Source: Halarcobacter anaerophilus
GTDB lineage: Bacteria > Campylobacterota > Campylobacteria > Campylobacterales > Arcobacteraceae
DNA: 64,000 bases
Assembly (NCBI RefSeq): GCF_006459125.1
Contig: NZ_CP041070.1
Span: forward strand, 62,001 to 126,000
Direction of reading: 5' to 3'
Within the stretch, counting starts at the first letter, position 1. Each line of letters begins with the position of its first letter. The position numbers and the translations under genes were made by a program. The notes beneath the pieces are model-generated. The model saw only the letters and a list, made by a program, of their open reading frames with translations, searched no databases and was not told the origin of the DNA. Of this stretch, positions 7,154 through 15,597 are shown one piece after another.

Positions 7154-8800
7154 TTAATGTTTATTGATTATTAGATCTCTAAACCTATTTAATGCACCTT
7201 TCTCCTCAAATTCCAATTTGAAAAAACCTTTTTTTACCTCTCTTATTAAGATATGTTTTTGATATTTTTTTCTTGTTCTCTCATAATCACTTCTGTGATG
7301 AGCTCCTCTGCTCTCTTTTCTTTTTTTTGCAGCTAAGATAACGGCTTCTGATACTTCCAAAGCATTTCTAAGTTCCAAAATAGAGATTAATTCAACATTA
7401 TTTCTTCTCTCTTTGTTTATGCAGTGAAGAGAGTAAGATTGATTCCTTAGATATTTGATATAATCAAAAGCTTTGACTAAACTCTCTTTGCTTCTTATAA
7501 TCCCTACATTGTTAAACATAGTATTTCCCAAAGAGACTCTAATTGCATTAAAGTTTTTTGATGTTTCTCCTGCAAAGATTTTATCAATGGTTAAAATATC
7601 TTTTATTACAAGATTATAATCAATAGTAGCAAAATCATGTTTTTTTGAGAATTCTAAAGCTTTTTGTCCTGCAAGTTCACCGAAAACTGCACCCTCGAGT
7701 AAAGAGTTTCCTCCAAGTCTGTTTGCTCCGTGTATTGCATTTGCTGCCATCTCTCCACATACAAACAGACCTTTTATTTTTGTTTGTGTCATATTACAGG
7801 CTACTCCGCCCATTGTGTAGTGTGCAACGGGTTTTATCTCTAATAACTCTTTACTTATATCAATACCTACTTGATTAAAAGCAACCGTATATAAAGAGGG
7901 AAGTTTTTTTTGAATCTTTTCTAAACTTAGGTGTCTTAAATCAATATAGACTTTATGTCCTTTTTTTTGTTCATTTAAAATTGCTTTTGCAATTTTGTCT
8001 CTGGTATCAAGTTCATTTACGAATCGTTGGTTATCACTATTTATAAGGTAACCACCTTCTCCTCTGGCTGCCTCAGTTACAAGGTAATTTGTTTTTGCTA
8101 TACCCGTTGGATGAAATTGAACAAATTCCATATCTCTTAAACTTAATCCTGCTCTTAATGCAACCGCTAATAAATCTCCCGTATAGTCTTGTGCATTTGT
8201 CGAATTTCCTCTGTATATTCCCGCATAACCTCCTGCTGCTAATACGACGGCTTTTGCAGGATAAACTAAAACAGTTGAATCCAATCTTCTTAATGAAACA
8301 ACACCGCAAACTCTGTTTTCGTGGGTTGCAAGATTTAAAACATAGGTATTAACCAAAAATTTAATACCCGATTCTTTTGCTTTTTTTATAAGTGTTTGTA
8401 TTATTGCACTTCCGGTTTTATCTCCTACATAGCAAGTTCTATTTCTACCTGCTCCTCCGAAGGGTCTTTGTGCGATATTACCTTTTTCATCTCTTTGAAA
8501 AGTAACTCCGTAACTAACCAGTTTTGAGATAATTGTAGAGGCTTTTTTACACATATATGTAATACTTTTTATATCTGCCAAACCTTTTGAAGAGTTGTAA
8601 GTATCTTTTATATGGGATTCAATAGCTTCTTTGTCTTCGGGATCTAAAACCGCATTTATCCCTCCGCTTGCCATTGCCGAATTTGACTTGAAAATATTTC
8701 CTTTTGTTATAAGGGCTACTTTGTTTGTATCTGTTTTTGCTTCAATTGCAGCCATTAATCCGGCGATACCTCCTCCTACAACTATTACATCATATATCAT
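7154..8800 (-). CDS. Soluble FAD-dependent fumarate reductase/L-aspartate oxidase-type flavoprotein
   Basis: A 548-residue flavoprotein with the FAD-binding GGGIAGLMAAIEA at the N-terminus, FGGAGRNRT and GDKTG, the HPTG loop (FVQFHPTG), AHYTMGG, HGANRLGGNSLLE and a C-terminal SRGAHHRSDY. The residue that carries covalent FAD in membrane FrdA/SdhA (SHT) is SNS here, so FAD should be noncovalent, as in NadB or soluble fumarate reductases. No FrdB or membrane partner is nearby. It sits between an aldo-keto reductase gene and nifT. The substrate is uncertain: L-aspartate, fumarate, or another dicarboxylate. A housekeeping NadB is possible, but the nif context argues for a specialised role. Confidence 0.85.
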   Translation of the reverse strand: MIYDVIVVGGGIAGLMAAIEAKTDTNKVALITKGNIFKSNSAMASGGINAVLDPEDKEAIESHIKDTYNSSKGLADIKSITYMCKKASTIISKLVSYGVTFQRDEKGNIAQRPFGGAGRNRTCYVGDKTGSAIIQTLIKKAKESGIKFLVNTYVLNLATHENRVCGVVSLRRLDSTVLVYPAKAVVLAAGGYAGIYRGNSTNAQDYTGDLLAVALRAGLSLRDMEFVQFHPTGIAKTNYLVTEAARGEGGYLINSDNQRFVNELDTRDKIAKAILNEQKKGHKVYIDLRHLSLEKIQKKLPSLYTVAFNQVGIDISKELLEIKPVAHYTMGGVACNMTQTKIKGLFVCGEMAANAIHGANRLGGNSLLEGAVFGELAGQKALEFSKKHDFATIDYNLVIKDILTIDKIFAGETSKNFNAIRVSLGNTMFNNVGIIRSKESLVKAFDYIKYLRNQSYSLHCINKERRNNVELISILELRNALEVSEAVILAAKKRKESRGAHHRSDYERTRKKYQKHILIREVKKGFFKLEFEEKGALNRFRDLIINKH

Positions 8801-8811
8801 AGAAAATCCTG

Positions 8812-9924
8812 CTATACTCTATACATTAAGTCGTAGTTTGATCTAGGTGTTGCTTTTATTTTTGTTATTTCCAAATTTTCTTTTATATGAACAGGAACTT
8901 TAGATGCAAAAAGTGAACTTACTAATCCCGGAGTAGAACGTACAAATTGTAGAGCTAATTGAATATCATTTTTTAATACCATTTTTGAATCAAGAAGATA
9001 TCCCGTTTCGGGTTTAAATGATTTTTTAAAGAGATTCATTTGCAATAAAGATGAACTTGAAATCACCCCTATGCCTAATCTGTAAGCAGCTTGTAATAGG
9101 GTACACTCTTCATTATTTACGCTTTGTGTAGGCATAGTATAAATTGATGTTTTCCCGATATTAAAAGGTGTTTGAATATATTTGAATCTATGCTCTTCTC
9201 CACCGACTTTTTTTGCAATATTTACTAAATCTTCCAAATTCATAAGCTCTTTTGAACGCTTATCGTTTGTAAAACCGTTCCAGGTTGCAACGCCGTAATA
9301 TTTTATAAGACCTTTATCTGCCATTTTTTCAAATCTTTTAAATATAGATTCGATTCTTTTTAAAAACTTGTTATATCCTAGTTTAAGAAGTTGCATCTCG
9401 GGATTGTGTAAGAAGTAGATATCTATCGCTTCTACACCCAAATTTTTTAAAGATTTTTCAAAAGACCATTCAATAAAATCGGCTGTTAAACAGTGTTGGT
9501 CCAGCTCTATATCATCTTTATTTGCAAGTTTTGTTTTAATAATATTTTCATTTATCCACTCATAAGGATTTTCGGGAAAAGGATAATCAAGCTGAATAAA
9601 ACCGCCTTTTGAACAGATTATTAGTTCTTCTCTTTTTATACTTTTTTCATCCATTAACTCTTTTAAGGCTATGCCTATCTCTTTTTCACTTTGACCGTAT
9701 CTGTAATTGCTCGCGGTGTCAATCAGGTTAATTCCGCTTTTTACAGCCTCTTTCACCCCTTCTATATAGTGAAAAACATAGTTCTCTTCTTTATAAGGTT
9801 CTTTATTGAAAGTTCCTAATCCCAATTTAGAAAATATTAAATTATTATGTAATGTATAGAAATCTTTATAATTAGAAAATTTTTTAGCAAAATTATATGT
9901 TGCATCTTTTGTGGCTACTTGCAT
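8812..9924 (-). CDS. Aldo/keto reductase
   Basis: NADPH-dependent oxidoreductase of the aldo-keto reductase fold. The catalytic tetrad is visible: Asp in NLIDTASNY, Tyr in NYRYG, Lys in ICSKGG and His in YFLHNP. The start is placed at ATG 9924 (MQVATKD), with AAGGA about 10 nt upstream. An alternative ATG at 9975 lies inside a hairpin arm and is unlikely. The gene is 11 nt upstream of the flavoprotein gene, forming a unit AKR-flavoprotein-nifT. A sigma-54 promoter lies about 100 bp upstream, separated from the gene by a terminator-like hairpin. The substrate is unknown. Confidence 0.88.
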   Translation of the reverse strand: MQVATKDATYNFAKKFSNYKDFYTLHNNLIFSKLGLGTFNKEPYKEENYVFHYIEGVKEAVKSGINLIDTASNYRYGQSEKEIGIALKELMDEKSIKREELIICSKGGFIQLDYPFPENPYEWINENIIKTKLANKDDIELDQHCLTADFIEWSFEKSLKNLGVEAIDIYFLHNPEMQLLKLGYNKFLKRIESIFKRFEKMADKGLIKYYGVATWNGFTNDKRSKELMNLEDLVNIAKKVGGEEHRFKYIQTPFNIGKTSIYTMPTQSVNNEECTLLQAAYRLGIGVISSSSLLQMNLFKKSFKPETGYLLDSKMVLKNDIQLALQFVRSTPGLVSSLFASKVPVHIKENLEITKIKATPRSNYDLMYRV

Positions 9925-9950
9925 AAAAATTAGTTCCTTCTTTTTATTTT

Positions 9951-9992
9951 GTAAAAATAAAAGAGTAAGGGGCATTGAATCCTTACTCTTTT
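9951..9992 (-). terminator. Terminator-like hairpin between a sigma-54 promoter and the aldo/keto reductase
   Basis: A perfect 12-bp stem (AAAAGAGTAAGG with CCTTACTCTTTT) and a 10-nt loop, followed on the minus strand by ATTTTTAC. It lies about 22 nt after the predicted sigma-54 start at about 10014, so it could end a roughly 60-nt RNA or attenuate the downstream operon. Confidence 0.7.
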
Positions 9993-10024
9993 AAATCTAA
10001 TTTACAAAAGGTTCTAATGTATAT

Positions 10025-10038
10025 GCAAAAAGTGTTCC
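10025..10038 (-). promoter_or_regulatory. Sigma-54 promoter upstream of the hairpin and the aldo/keto reductase operon
   Basis: The minus strand reads GGAACACTTTTTGC, identical to the promoters at 30157 and 34394. It begins right after the stop codon of the small membrane ORF. The predicted start is near 10014. Confidence 0.85.
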
Positions 10039-10039
10039 G

Positions 10040-10141
10040 TTACTTATCGGGGCTCTTTTTATGCTTGTAGTTTGCATAAATTATAACAGCACTGATATAT
10101 GTTATTAAAACGATAGGGAAGATTATGTTTTCTATTTCCAT
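10040..10141 (-). CDS. Small single-helix membrane protein (33 aa)
   Basis: A short ORF starting at ATG 10141, with AGGAG six bases upstream. The peptide begins MEIENIIFPIVLITYISA and ends in a lysine-rich YKHKKSPDK tail. The central stretch of about 18 hydrophobic residues followed by basic residues fits one transmembrane helix with the C-terminus inside. It lies 42 nt after modD and could be the last gene of the mod operon. I do not recognise a family. Support comes from the ribosome site and membrane topology only. Confidence 0.6.
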   Translation of the reverse strand: MEIENIIFPIVLITYISAVIIYANYKHKKSPDK

Positions 10142-10183
10142 TGCTAACTCCTGTTTTTATGAAGTTATTGCAATTAATATTCC

Positions 10184-11032
10184 CTATTCAATAATCTTGA
10201 TATTACTACTTAAGTTTGCCATTCCCGATACATATACAGAGCTTGTAACTACCCCGTCAATTTCACAAGAGGCATAATCTTTCACATTTGAAAGATTTAT
10301 ACCTCCCGCAGCTAAAATTTTTACATACGGATAATTTTCATTTTTGTAGCTTACGATTTTTTTAAGAGTTTCAAAATCAATTTTGTCAAGTTGAATCATA
10401 TCTGCACCGTTTTGCATCAAAGCTATAGCGTCTTCGAAATCTTCACTCTCTACGGAGATTTTTTTCTCCGTGATTTTTGTTTTAAGCTCTTTTATAACTT
10501 TATAAAATTCATTATTGTCTTTATATATAAGTCTATGTCCGTCAAAAAAGAGAATTGATTCGGAAAGTCCAAGTCTATGAGGCATTGCTCCTCCGCAAAT
10601 TGCTGCTTTTATACAAAATCTTTTTGAAAATGGAAATGTTTTTCTTGTTGTTAGTAGTTCACAATTTTTGTTTACTTCTTCTATCTGCTTTTTCATTTTA
10701 TAAGCTTGCGTAGAGATTTTACAACTATACTCCAGCAGTACTTGACTTAGTCTCCAAGCTTTATGAATATCTTCGTATGAACCTCTATATTTTAGAAGAA
10801 TTTCACCTTTTGAAACTTTTTGTTTACTCTTTACAAAAAAATCGACTTTACATCCTAAAAGTTCTGCTATTTTTGCAGACTCTTCCGTACAAGATACGAT
10901 AATATCCTCTCTTGTATATACTTCAAGTTGTGCTTTTTTATCCTGACAATTTTGTAAACTTGTGGTTAAATCAAAGTAAGGAATATCTTCTTGAATATAT
11001 TTTTCTATTTCTGAAGTTGATAAATTAAACAT
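10184..11032 (-). CDS. modD: ModD, quinolinate phosphoribosyltransferase-like protein of the mod operon
   Basis: A 282-residue homologue of nicotinate-nucleotide pyrophosphorylase (NadC). Family features are visible: the DLTT segment near residue 21, TTRKTFPFSKRF (NadC has TRKTxPGLR), the H-R-L-GLS-SIL block, VESEDFEDA, MIQLDKID and AAGGINLSNV. Proteins of this branch that sit in molybdate operons are called ModD; their reaction is not established. It is 19 nt downstream of the mop-domain gene. The location and the PFSKRF variant favour ModD over a housekeeping NadC. Confidence 0.88.
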   Translation of the reverse strand: MFNLSTSEIEKYIQEDIPYFDLTTSLQNCQDKKAQLEVYTREDIIVSCTEESAKIAELLGCKVDFFVKSKQKVSKGEILLKYRGSYEDIHKAWRLSQVLLEYSCKISTQAYKMKKQIEEVNKNCELLTTRKTFPFSKRFCIKAAICGGAMPHRLGLSESILFFDGHRLIYKDNNEFYKVIKELKTKITEKKISVESEDFEDAIALMQNGADMIQLDKIDFETLKKIVSYKNENYPYVKILAAGGINLSNVKDYASCEIDGVVTSSVYVSGMANLSSNIKIIE

Positions 11033-11051
11033 AATACTCTCATTTTTTATT

Positions 11052-11465
11052 TTATGCCACTAATATAACGCTTGATGCTTTAAAAACAGCATAAATATCT
11101 TCTTGTTCTTTTAATTGAAGTTCTTCAATAGCTTCATTTGTAACCACCGCACAAAGTAGATTTTCTCCGATAGATAGTTTTACTTCACTATTTACTGCAC
11201 CTTTGATTATTTTTTCTATTTTTCCTTTTAGAATATTTCTTGCCGTTGCCCTCATTCTTCTTTTACTTAAAATCATAGAAGAGGCTTTGATTAAAACATA
11301 TACTTCATCTCCTAAAGAGATACCCATATTTTTAAAACCCTCTTTAGTAATTGTTGCACTGATAAAAATTGAAGGAGAGACTTCAACTCTTACCTCTGCC
11401 ATAACTATGCCTTCAATTATCTCATTTACAATTCCCTTTAATTCATTTCTTGCAGTAGTTTTCAT
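11052..11465 (-). CDS. Di-mop molybdate-binding protein (molbindin/ModG-like)
   Basis: A 137-residue protein made of two tandem mop/TOBE repeats. The first starts at TARNELKGIV and ends VLIKASSMIL; the second starts at TARNILKGKI and ends AVFKASSVIL. Molbindins of this type oligomerise and store molybdate or tungstate in the cytoplasm. It lies between modB2 and modD. No DNA-binding or ATPase part is present, so storage or buffering is the likely role. Confidence 0.88.
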   Translation of the reverse strand: MKTTARNELKGIVNEIIEGIVMAEVRVEVSPSIFISATITKEGFKNMGISLGDEVYVLIKASSMILSKRRMRATARNILKGKIEKIIKGAVNSEVKLSIGENLLCAVVTNEAIEELQLKEQEDIYAVFKASSVILVA

Positions 11466-11476
11466 CTTTTATCCTT

Positions 11477-12157
11477 TTATATAAGTTGTTTTCTTTTTTC
11501 AAAGATATTCAAAGCTATAAAAAACAGTAGCGATATTAAAACTAATATTCCACTTAGAATCATGGCTAAATCATACTCCCCGTCAAATACGGCATTAAAA
11601 ATTGCCAAAGATATTGTATCTGTTTTTCCTATTATATTTCCCCCTAACATAAGTGTGATTCCTACTTCTCCCAACGATCTTGCTACGGCAATAAGAAGTG
11701 CAACTATCAGAGCATTTTTAATTGTCGGCAAAACAATAAATAAAAAAGTATAAATTTTTGATTTTCCGCTTAAATATGAAGCCTCTTTTATCTCTTCAGG
11801 GAACTGTTCAATACTCGCCTGCAGAGGTTTAACCATAAGGGGCAGTCCTGCAACAAAAGCAGCTATTACAATACCTGAAAAGCTGAAAATTATCTCGATA
11901 TTGGCTTTTATAAGAAGTTGACCTATAAAACTCTCTTTTCCCAGAAGTAACAATAAAAAAAATCCTACGGCAATGGGAGGAAATACAAGGGGAAGAGTTA
12001 CAATAGTGTCTAAAAACCATCTTAAAGGGAGGTCTTTTTTTGAAAGAAGATAGGCAAGTGGAACACCTAATAATAAAAACAGGATTAGTGTAACTAATAC
12101 TGTTTTAAAGCTGAGCCATAGGGGATTGCTTATCTGCTCCAAAGCTATGGCTTCCAT
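11477..12157 (-). CDS. modB: Molybdate/tungstate ABC transporter permease (second copy)
   Basis: A 226-residue inner-membrane permease with about five to six helices. The ABC-contact loop is at about residues 122-150, EASYLSGKSKIYTFLFIVLP, and the pore-lining segment VARSLGEVGITLMLGGN is typical of ModB. It lies 3 nt after the second binding-protein gene. It resembles the permease at 13736-14437 in order and motifs but is clearly a distinct copy. Only one ATPase gene is present, so this permease may share ModC or pair with an ATPase elsewhere. Confidence 0.88.
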   Translation of the reverse strand: MEAIALEQISNPLWLSFKTVLVTLILFLLLGVPLAYLLSKKDLPLRWFLDTIVTLPLVFPPIAVGFFLLLLLGKESFIGQLLIKANIEIIFSFSGIVIAAFVAGLPLMVKPLQASIEQFPEEIKEASYLSGKSKIYTFLFIVLPTIKNALIVALLIAVARSLGEVGITLMLGGNIIGKTDTISLAIFNAVFDGEYDLAMILSGILVLISLLFFIALNIFEKRKQLI

Positions 12158-12160
12158 ATT

Positions 12161-12874
12161 CTATAATCCGTATGATTTAAAAATCTCTTTTGATTTTGGA
12201 GTTTTTAAAAACTCTAAGAACTCTTTACACTCTTTATTGCATTCATTTGTTTTTGCCGCAATTATTTCAATCTTTGAGTAGCTATTCGGGTTAACCTCAA
12301 AGTAACCGCCTATTCTTTCTTTATTTTCAAGTGCCGCTGTAAGATTTAAAATACTGGCATCAACTTCACCTGCTATTACATAAGTTAAAGATTGAGGTAC
12401 TGTTGCTACAATATAAAGTTTTTCTTTGACTTTATCATAAAGTTTTTCATTTATTAAAAACTCTTTTCCTGCAATTCCGTATATAGCTTTTTTAGGTTGA
12501 GGCATTGCAATTTTTTTTATCTCGTCTTTTAATAAATCATTTGAAGATTTTATCTCTTTTGCTCCTTTAGGATAAGCAATAACGACTTTTCCTTCTCCTA
12601 TTGGTGTATACTCTTTTATATTTAAACCGCTTTTTTTAAGCAAGAAATTTTTATCTCCTATAATTAAAGCAATATCTGTCTGTTTTGCTTGGGCACTTAC
12701 TTGTCTCATATTTCCAAAAAAACCGTCAATCTTTTTGCCGCTTTTTTCATACTCTTTAATTACTTTCATAACTACTTTTTTATATCCGGCACCGGCAGCA
12801 ACTTTTAGATTATCTGCATTTGCACTTATAAAAAGGGTACTTAACAGTGAACCGATAAGAATTTTCTTTAACAT
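12161..12874 (-). CDS. Periplasmic substrate-binding protein, divergent ModA type
   Basis: A 237-residue secreted protein with an N-terminal signal (MLKKILIGSLLSTLFISANA) and a mature start like that of ModA (NLKVAAGAGYKKV). The family pattern continues with KQTDIALIIGD, MPQPKKAIYGIAG and VIAGEVDASILN. The usual ASGxL oxyanion loop of ModA is not obvious, so the ligand may be tungstate, another oxyanion or molybdate with different affinity. It is translated just before the second ModB and 10 nt after modC. Confidence 0.75.
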   Translation of the reverse strand: MLKKILIGSLLSTLFISANADNLKVAAGAGYKKVVMKVIKEYEKSGKKIDGFFGNMRQVSAQAKQTDIALIIGDKNFLLKKSGLNIKEYTPIGEGKVVIAYPKGAKEIKSSNDLLKDEIKKIAMPQPKKAIYGIAGKEFLINEKLYDKVKEKLYIVATVPQSLTYVIAGEVDASILNLTAALENKERIGGYFEVNPNSYSKIEIIAAKTNECNKECKEFLEFLKTPKSKEIFKSYGL

Positions 12875-12884
12875 TTTATCTCCT

Positions 12885-13739
12885 TTAATTTTGTCTTAAC
12901 ATAGGTGCAAATGCTTTTGTACTAACATTTACTTTTTGACCGATTTTTAGAGTACTAGCCTCTTCTGAACTAATAATTACTTCAACTATTTGTTGTCCTA
13001 TTGCTACAATAGCGACATAAATCACATCAACTTTTGTTATTTCTAAAAGTTCGCCTTCTAAAGAAAACTTGGCACTTCCGCTTGTTTTCAATAAAACATC
13101 TTTTGCAAGACCGTCTTTTATTATTTCACCTTGGTTTAAGACAATAACTCTGTTACTAAGTCTATATATTTCACTTGGATCGTGGCTTACCATTATAGTT
13201 GTTGTTTTAAACTCTTTATGCAATTGCAAAATTTCATTTTGTAATTTTGTCCTTAAATGGGGATCAAGAGCAGATAAAGGTTCATCCATTAAAAGAAGTT
13301 TCGGTTTGTTCATCAAAGCTCTGCACAAGCTGACTCTTTGTTTTTGTCCTCCGCTAAGGCTATTTGGGAATCTTTTTGCCAATTGTGACAAATCGGTTAT
13401 CCCCAAAAGATAATATGCAAGTTCTTTGTCTTTTTTTACATAAAGAAGATTATCTAAAACATTCATATTTGGAAAAAGTGCATAATCTTGAAATACAAAT
13501 CCGATTTTCCTTTTTTGGGGAGGTAAAAATACGTTTTTGTCAAGCCAAAGCTCATTATCTATTTTTAGAGTTCCTTCTGCATTTTCAAGCCCTGATAAAA
13601 TTCTTAAAAGAGTTGTTTTCCCGCTTCCACTTACTCCTGCTAATGCGACAAAATCACCGTTTTTTATCTCTACATTTACATCTAGATTCATTTTCCCTGT
13701 TGAGCCGTGCAGTTCTTTTTTTATATCAATTCTAATCAT
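12885..13739 (-). CDS. modC: Molybdate ABC transporter ATP-binding protein ModC
   Basis: A 284-residue ATPase. Walker A is GVSGSGKTT at about residues 35-43, the signature is LSGGQKQR, Walker B is LLLMDEPLSALD, and the switch His is in MVSHDP. The last 60 or so residues form a mop/TOBE-like domain (VIYVAIVAIGQQ), shorter than the ModC of E. coli. Its start overlaps the modB stop by 4 nt. It is the only ATPase in an operon with two binding proteins and two permeases. Confidence 0.93.
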   Translation of the reverse strand: MIRIDIKKELHGSTGKMNLDVNVEIKNGDFVALAGVSGSGKTTLLRILSGLENAEGTLKIDNELWLDKNVFLPPQKRKIGFVFQDYALFPNMNVLDNLLYVKKDKELAYYLLGITDLSQLAKRFPNSLSGGQKQRVSLCRALMNKPKLLLMDEPLSALDPHLRTKLQNEILQLHKEFKTTTIMVSHDPSEIYRLSNRVIVLNQGEIIKDGLAKDVLLKTSGSAKFSLEGELLEITKVDVIYVAIVAIGQQIVEVIISSEEASTLKIGQKVNVSTKAFAPMLRQN

Positions 13740-14437
13740 CCCTGTATCCCGTTAAATTTTTTATTTTGTCTTTGATTGAAAACATATACACTTAAAAGGA
13801 CTAAGAAACTTATAATTACCATAATAGCACTATATACATGAGCTGCTTTATAATCCATAATCTCAACAAATTCATATATTGCAACAGATGCAACTTTTGT
13901 TTCTCCCGGGATACTTCCACCTACCATTAAAACAACACCGAATTCACCTACTGTATGGGCAAAAGTTACAATTGTTGCCGTCATAAATGCGGGTTTTATA
14001 TTAGGTAAGGCTACTCTTAACATTGTTTTTAAGGCACTTTTCCCACTTATATAACTGGCTTCTAACATATTTTTATTTACACTTTCGAAACCGCTTTGTA
14101 GAGGCTGAACCATAAAGGGAAGAGAGTACAAACAACTAGCTATTACAAGTCCACTAAAGTTAAAAACCAATTTATATCCCAATAAATTTTCAAAAAATAT
14201 TCCAATTGGAGAATTATGAGACAATCCCCATAAAATATAAAACCCTAATACAGAGGGGGGTAGAACCAAAGGGAGAGCAGTAACGGCCTCTAATAAGGGT
14301 TTGTATTTTGATTTTGTTTGTGATAAGTACCAACTAAGAGGTAATGATATTACAAACAAAATCAAAGTTGTAATTCCCGCTAATTTAAAAGAGAGTAAAA
14401 ATGGACCAAACTCCATTGCTTTTAATATTTCAATCAT
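13736..14437 (-). CDS. modB: Molybdate ABC transporter permease ModB
   Basis: A 233-residue permease. The ABC-contact EAA-type loop is EASYISGKSALKTMLRVALP, followed by AHTVGEFGVVLMVGGSIPG, the standard ModB pattern. It overlaps the upstream mop gene by 8 nt and the downstream modC by 4 nt, so its expression is tightly coupled to ModC. Together with ModA at 14828 it should form the main molybdate importer supplying FeMo-cofactor synthesis. Confidence 0.92.
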   Translation of the reverse strand: MIEILKAMEFGPFLLSFKLAGITTLILFVISLPLSWYLSQTKSKYKPLLEAVTALPLVLPPSVLGFYILWGLSHNSPIGIFFENLLGYKLVFNFSGLVIASCLYSLPFMVQPLQSGFESVNKNMLEASYISGKSALKTMLRVALPNIKPAFMTATIVTFAHTVGEFGVVLMVGGSIPGETKVASVAIYEFVEIMDYKAAHVYSAIMVIISFLVLLSVYVFNQRQNKKFNGIQG

Positions 14438-14831
14438 TTAACACTTCCAATATAGACATATCGCTTGCTTTAATTAAAAGAATAACTTTATCATTGTTTT
14501 TTAAGTTCATTCGTTTTGCAGAATCTGTAGTAATAATGCTTTGCAAATCTGTATTGTCAATTTTAGAGTTAACTACACAAAGAAGTTCCCCTTGGTCTAT
14601 TTCCTCGATAGTTGCAAGTATTTGATTTGAATAACTTAACTCTCCTTGCAGATTTTTGGCAATAGCAATATGAGTAGGTTTAGTAGTTAAAACTACTTTT
14701 TGTCCGACTTTCGTATCTTCATTTAAATCCAAACTTATCATTTTAAGTTTTGTATCATCAAATTCAAATTCCACAATATTGAGGTTCTCAATATTGCGAA
14801 TTTGTGAAATAGTAGCAACTATTTTATTCAT
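14430..14831 (-). CDS. Di-mop/TOBE domain protein in the mod operon
   Basis: A 133-residue protein consisting of two mop-like repeats, the first ending around VVLTTKPTHIAI and the second ending VILLIKASDMSILEV. It is more divergent than the protein at 11052. Its start overlaps modA by 4 nt (ATGA) and its end overlaps modB. It could bind molybdate or regulate the transporter; a separate TOBE unit supplementing the short ModC tail is a reasonable idea but unproven. Confidence 0.75.
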   Translation of the reverse strand: MNKIVATISQIRNIENLNIVEFEFDDTKLKMISLDLNEDTKVGQKVVLTTKPTHIAIAKNLQGELSYSNQILATIEEIDQGELLCVVNSKIDNTDLQSIITTDSAKRMNLKNNDKVILLIKASDMSILEVLND

Positions 14832-15577
14832 GGTACTAAATATCCATAGTCGTTAAGTATTTTTTTTGCTTTACTACTTAACATAAAACTGTAAAATGCT
14901 GCTGCACTAGGATTTGCTTCTGCTCTTTTTAGAAGTACGATTCCTTGGTTAATCGGAGTATAAAGTTTAGGATCTACATCTTCCCAATTTATACCTTTTT
15001 TATATTTTTTCATTTTATCGCTGTATAGAGTTGATTTAGCAATAAAACCTACATCCGTTGCAGTTAGTGCATATGTTACGGTTTGAGAAATAGACTCTGC
15101 AAAAACTAATTTGCTTTTTGCAACATCATATACACCACCGTTTGTCATAGCTTCAACTGCGGCTTTTCCATAAGGTGCAGTTTTAGGGTTTGCAATAGCA
15201 ATTTTTTTAATATCTGCACCTTTAACTAAATTAATTCCTTTAGAGTAATCAAGTTTTTCATTACTTAAATATGCTAAAGAACCTTGTGCATAAATTAAAG
15301 GTCTAGTTACAGCTAGTCCTTCATCATATAAAGCATTTGGGTATTTCATATTTGCTGCCATAAATAGGTCATATGGAGCACCGTTTTTAATTTGAGCTGT
15401 TAATTTACCGCTACTTGTAAGAGTTTCATGAACCTCAATATCCGGATAGATTTTGTTGAATTCAGCTTTTAACTCACCTATAGCATAACTAACATTTGCA
15501 GCAACTGCAATATTTAATTTGTCCGCAAAAGCACTACTAACTAGCAGTAATGCAACCAATGTAATTTTTTTAATCAT
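14828..15577 (-). CDS. modA: Molybdate-binding periplasmic protein ModA
   Basis: A 249-residue secreted binding protein. The signal peptide ends around SSAFA, and the mature protein starts DKLNIAVAANVSYAIG. The oxyanion-binding features LTSSGKLTAQIKNGAPYDLFMAA and ANPKTAPYGKAA are those of classical ModA. It lies 20 nt after modE and overlaps the mop gene by 4 nt. It captures molybdate for import through ModB and ModC. Confidence 0.95.
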   Translation of the reverse strand: MIKKITLVALLLVSSAFADKLNIAVAANVSYAIGELKAEFNKIYPDIEVHETLTSSGKLTAQIKNGAPYDLFMAANMKYPNALYDEGLAVTRPLIYAQGSLAYLSNEKLDYSKGINLVKGADIKKIAIANPKTAPYGKAAVEAMTNGGVYDVAKSKLVFAESISQTVTYALTATDVGFIAKSTLYSDKMKKYKKGINWEDVDPKLYTPINQGIVLLKRAEANPSAAAFYSFMLSSKAKKILNDYGYLVP

Positions 15578-15597
15578 ATTTTCTCCTTAAATTAGAT

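Noticed and set aside
7154-8800. Membrane-bound fumarate reductase subunit FrdA
   Set aside because: The covalent-FAD His is Asn and no frdB or frdC lies nearby.
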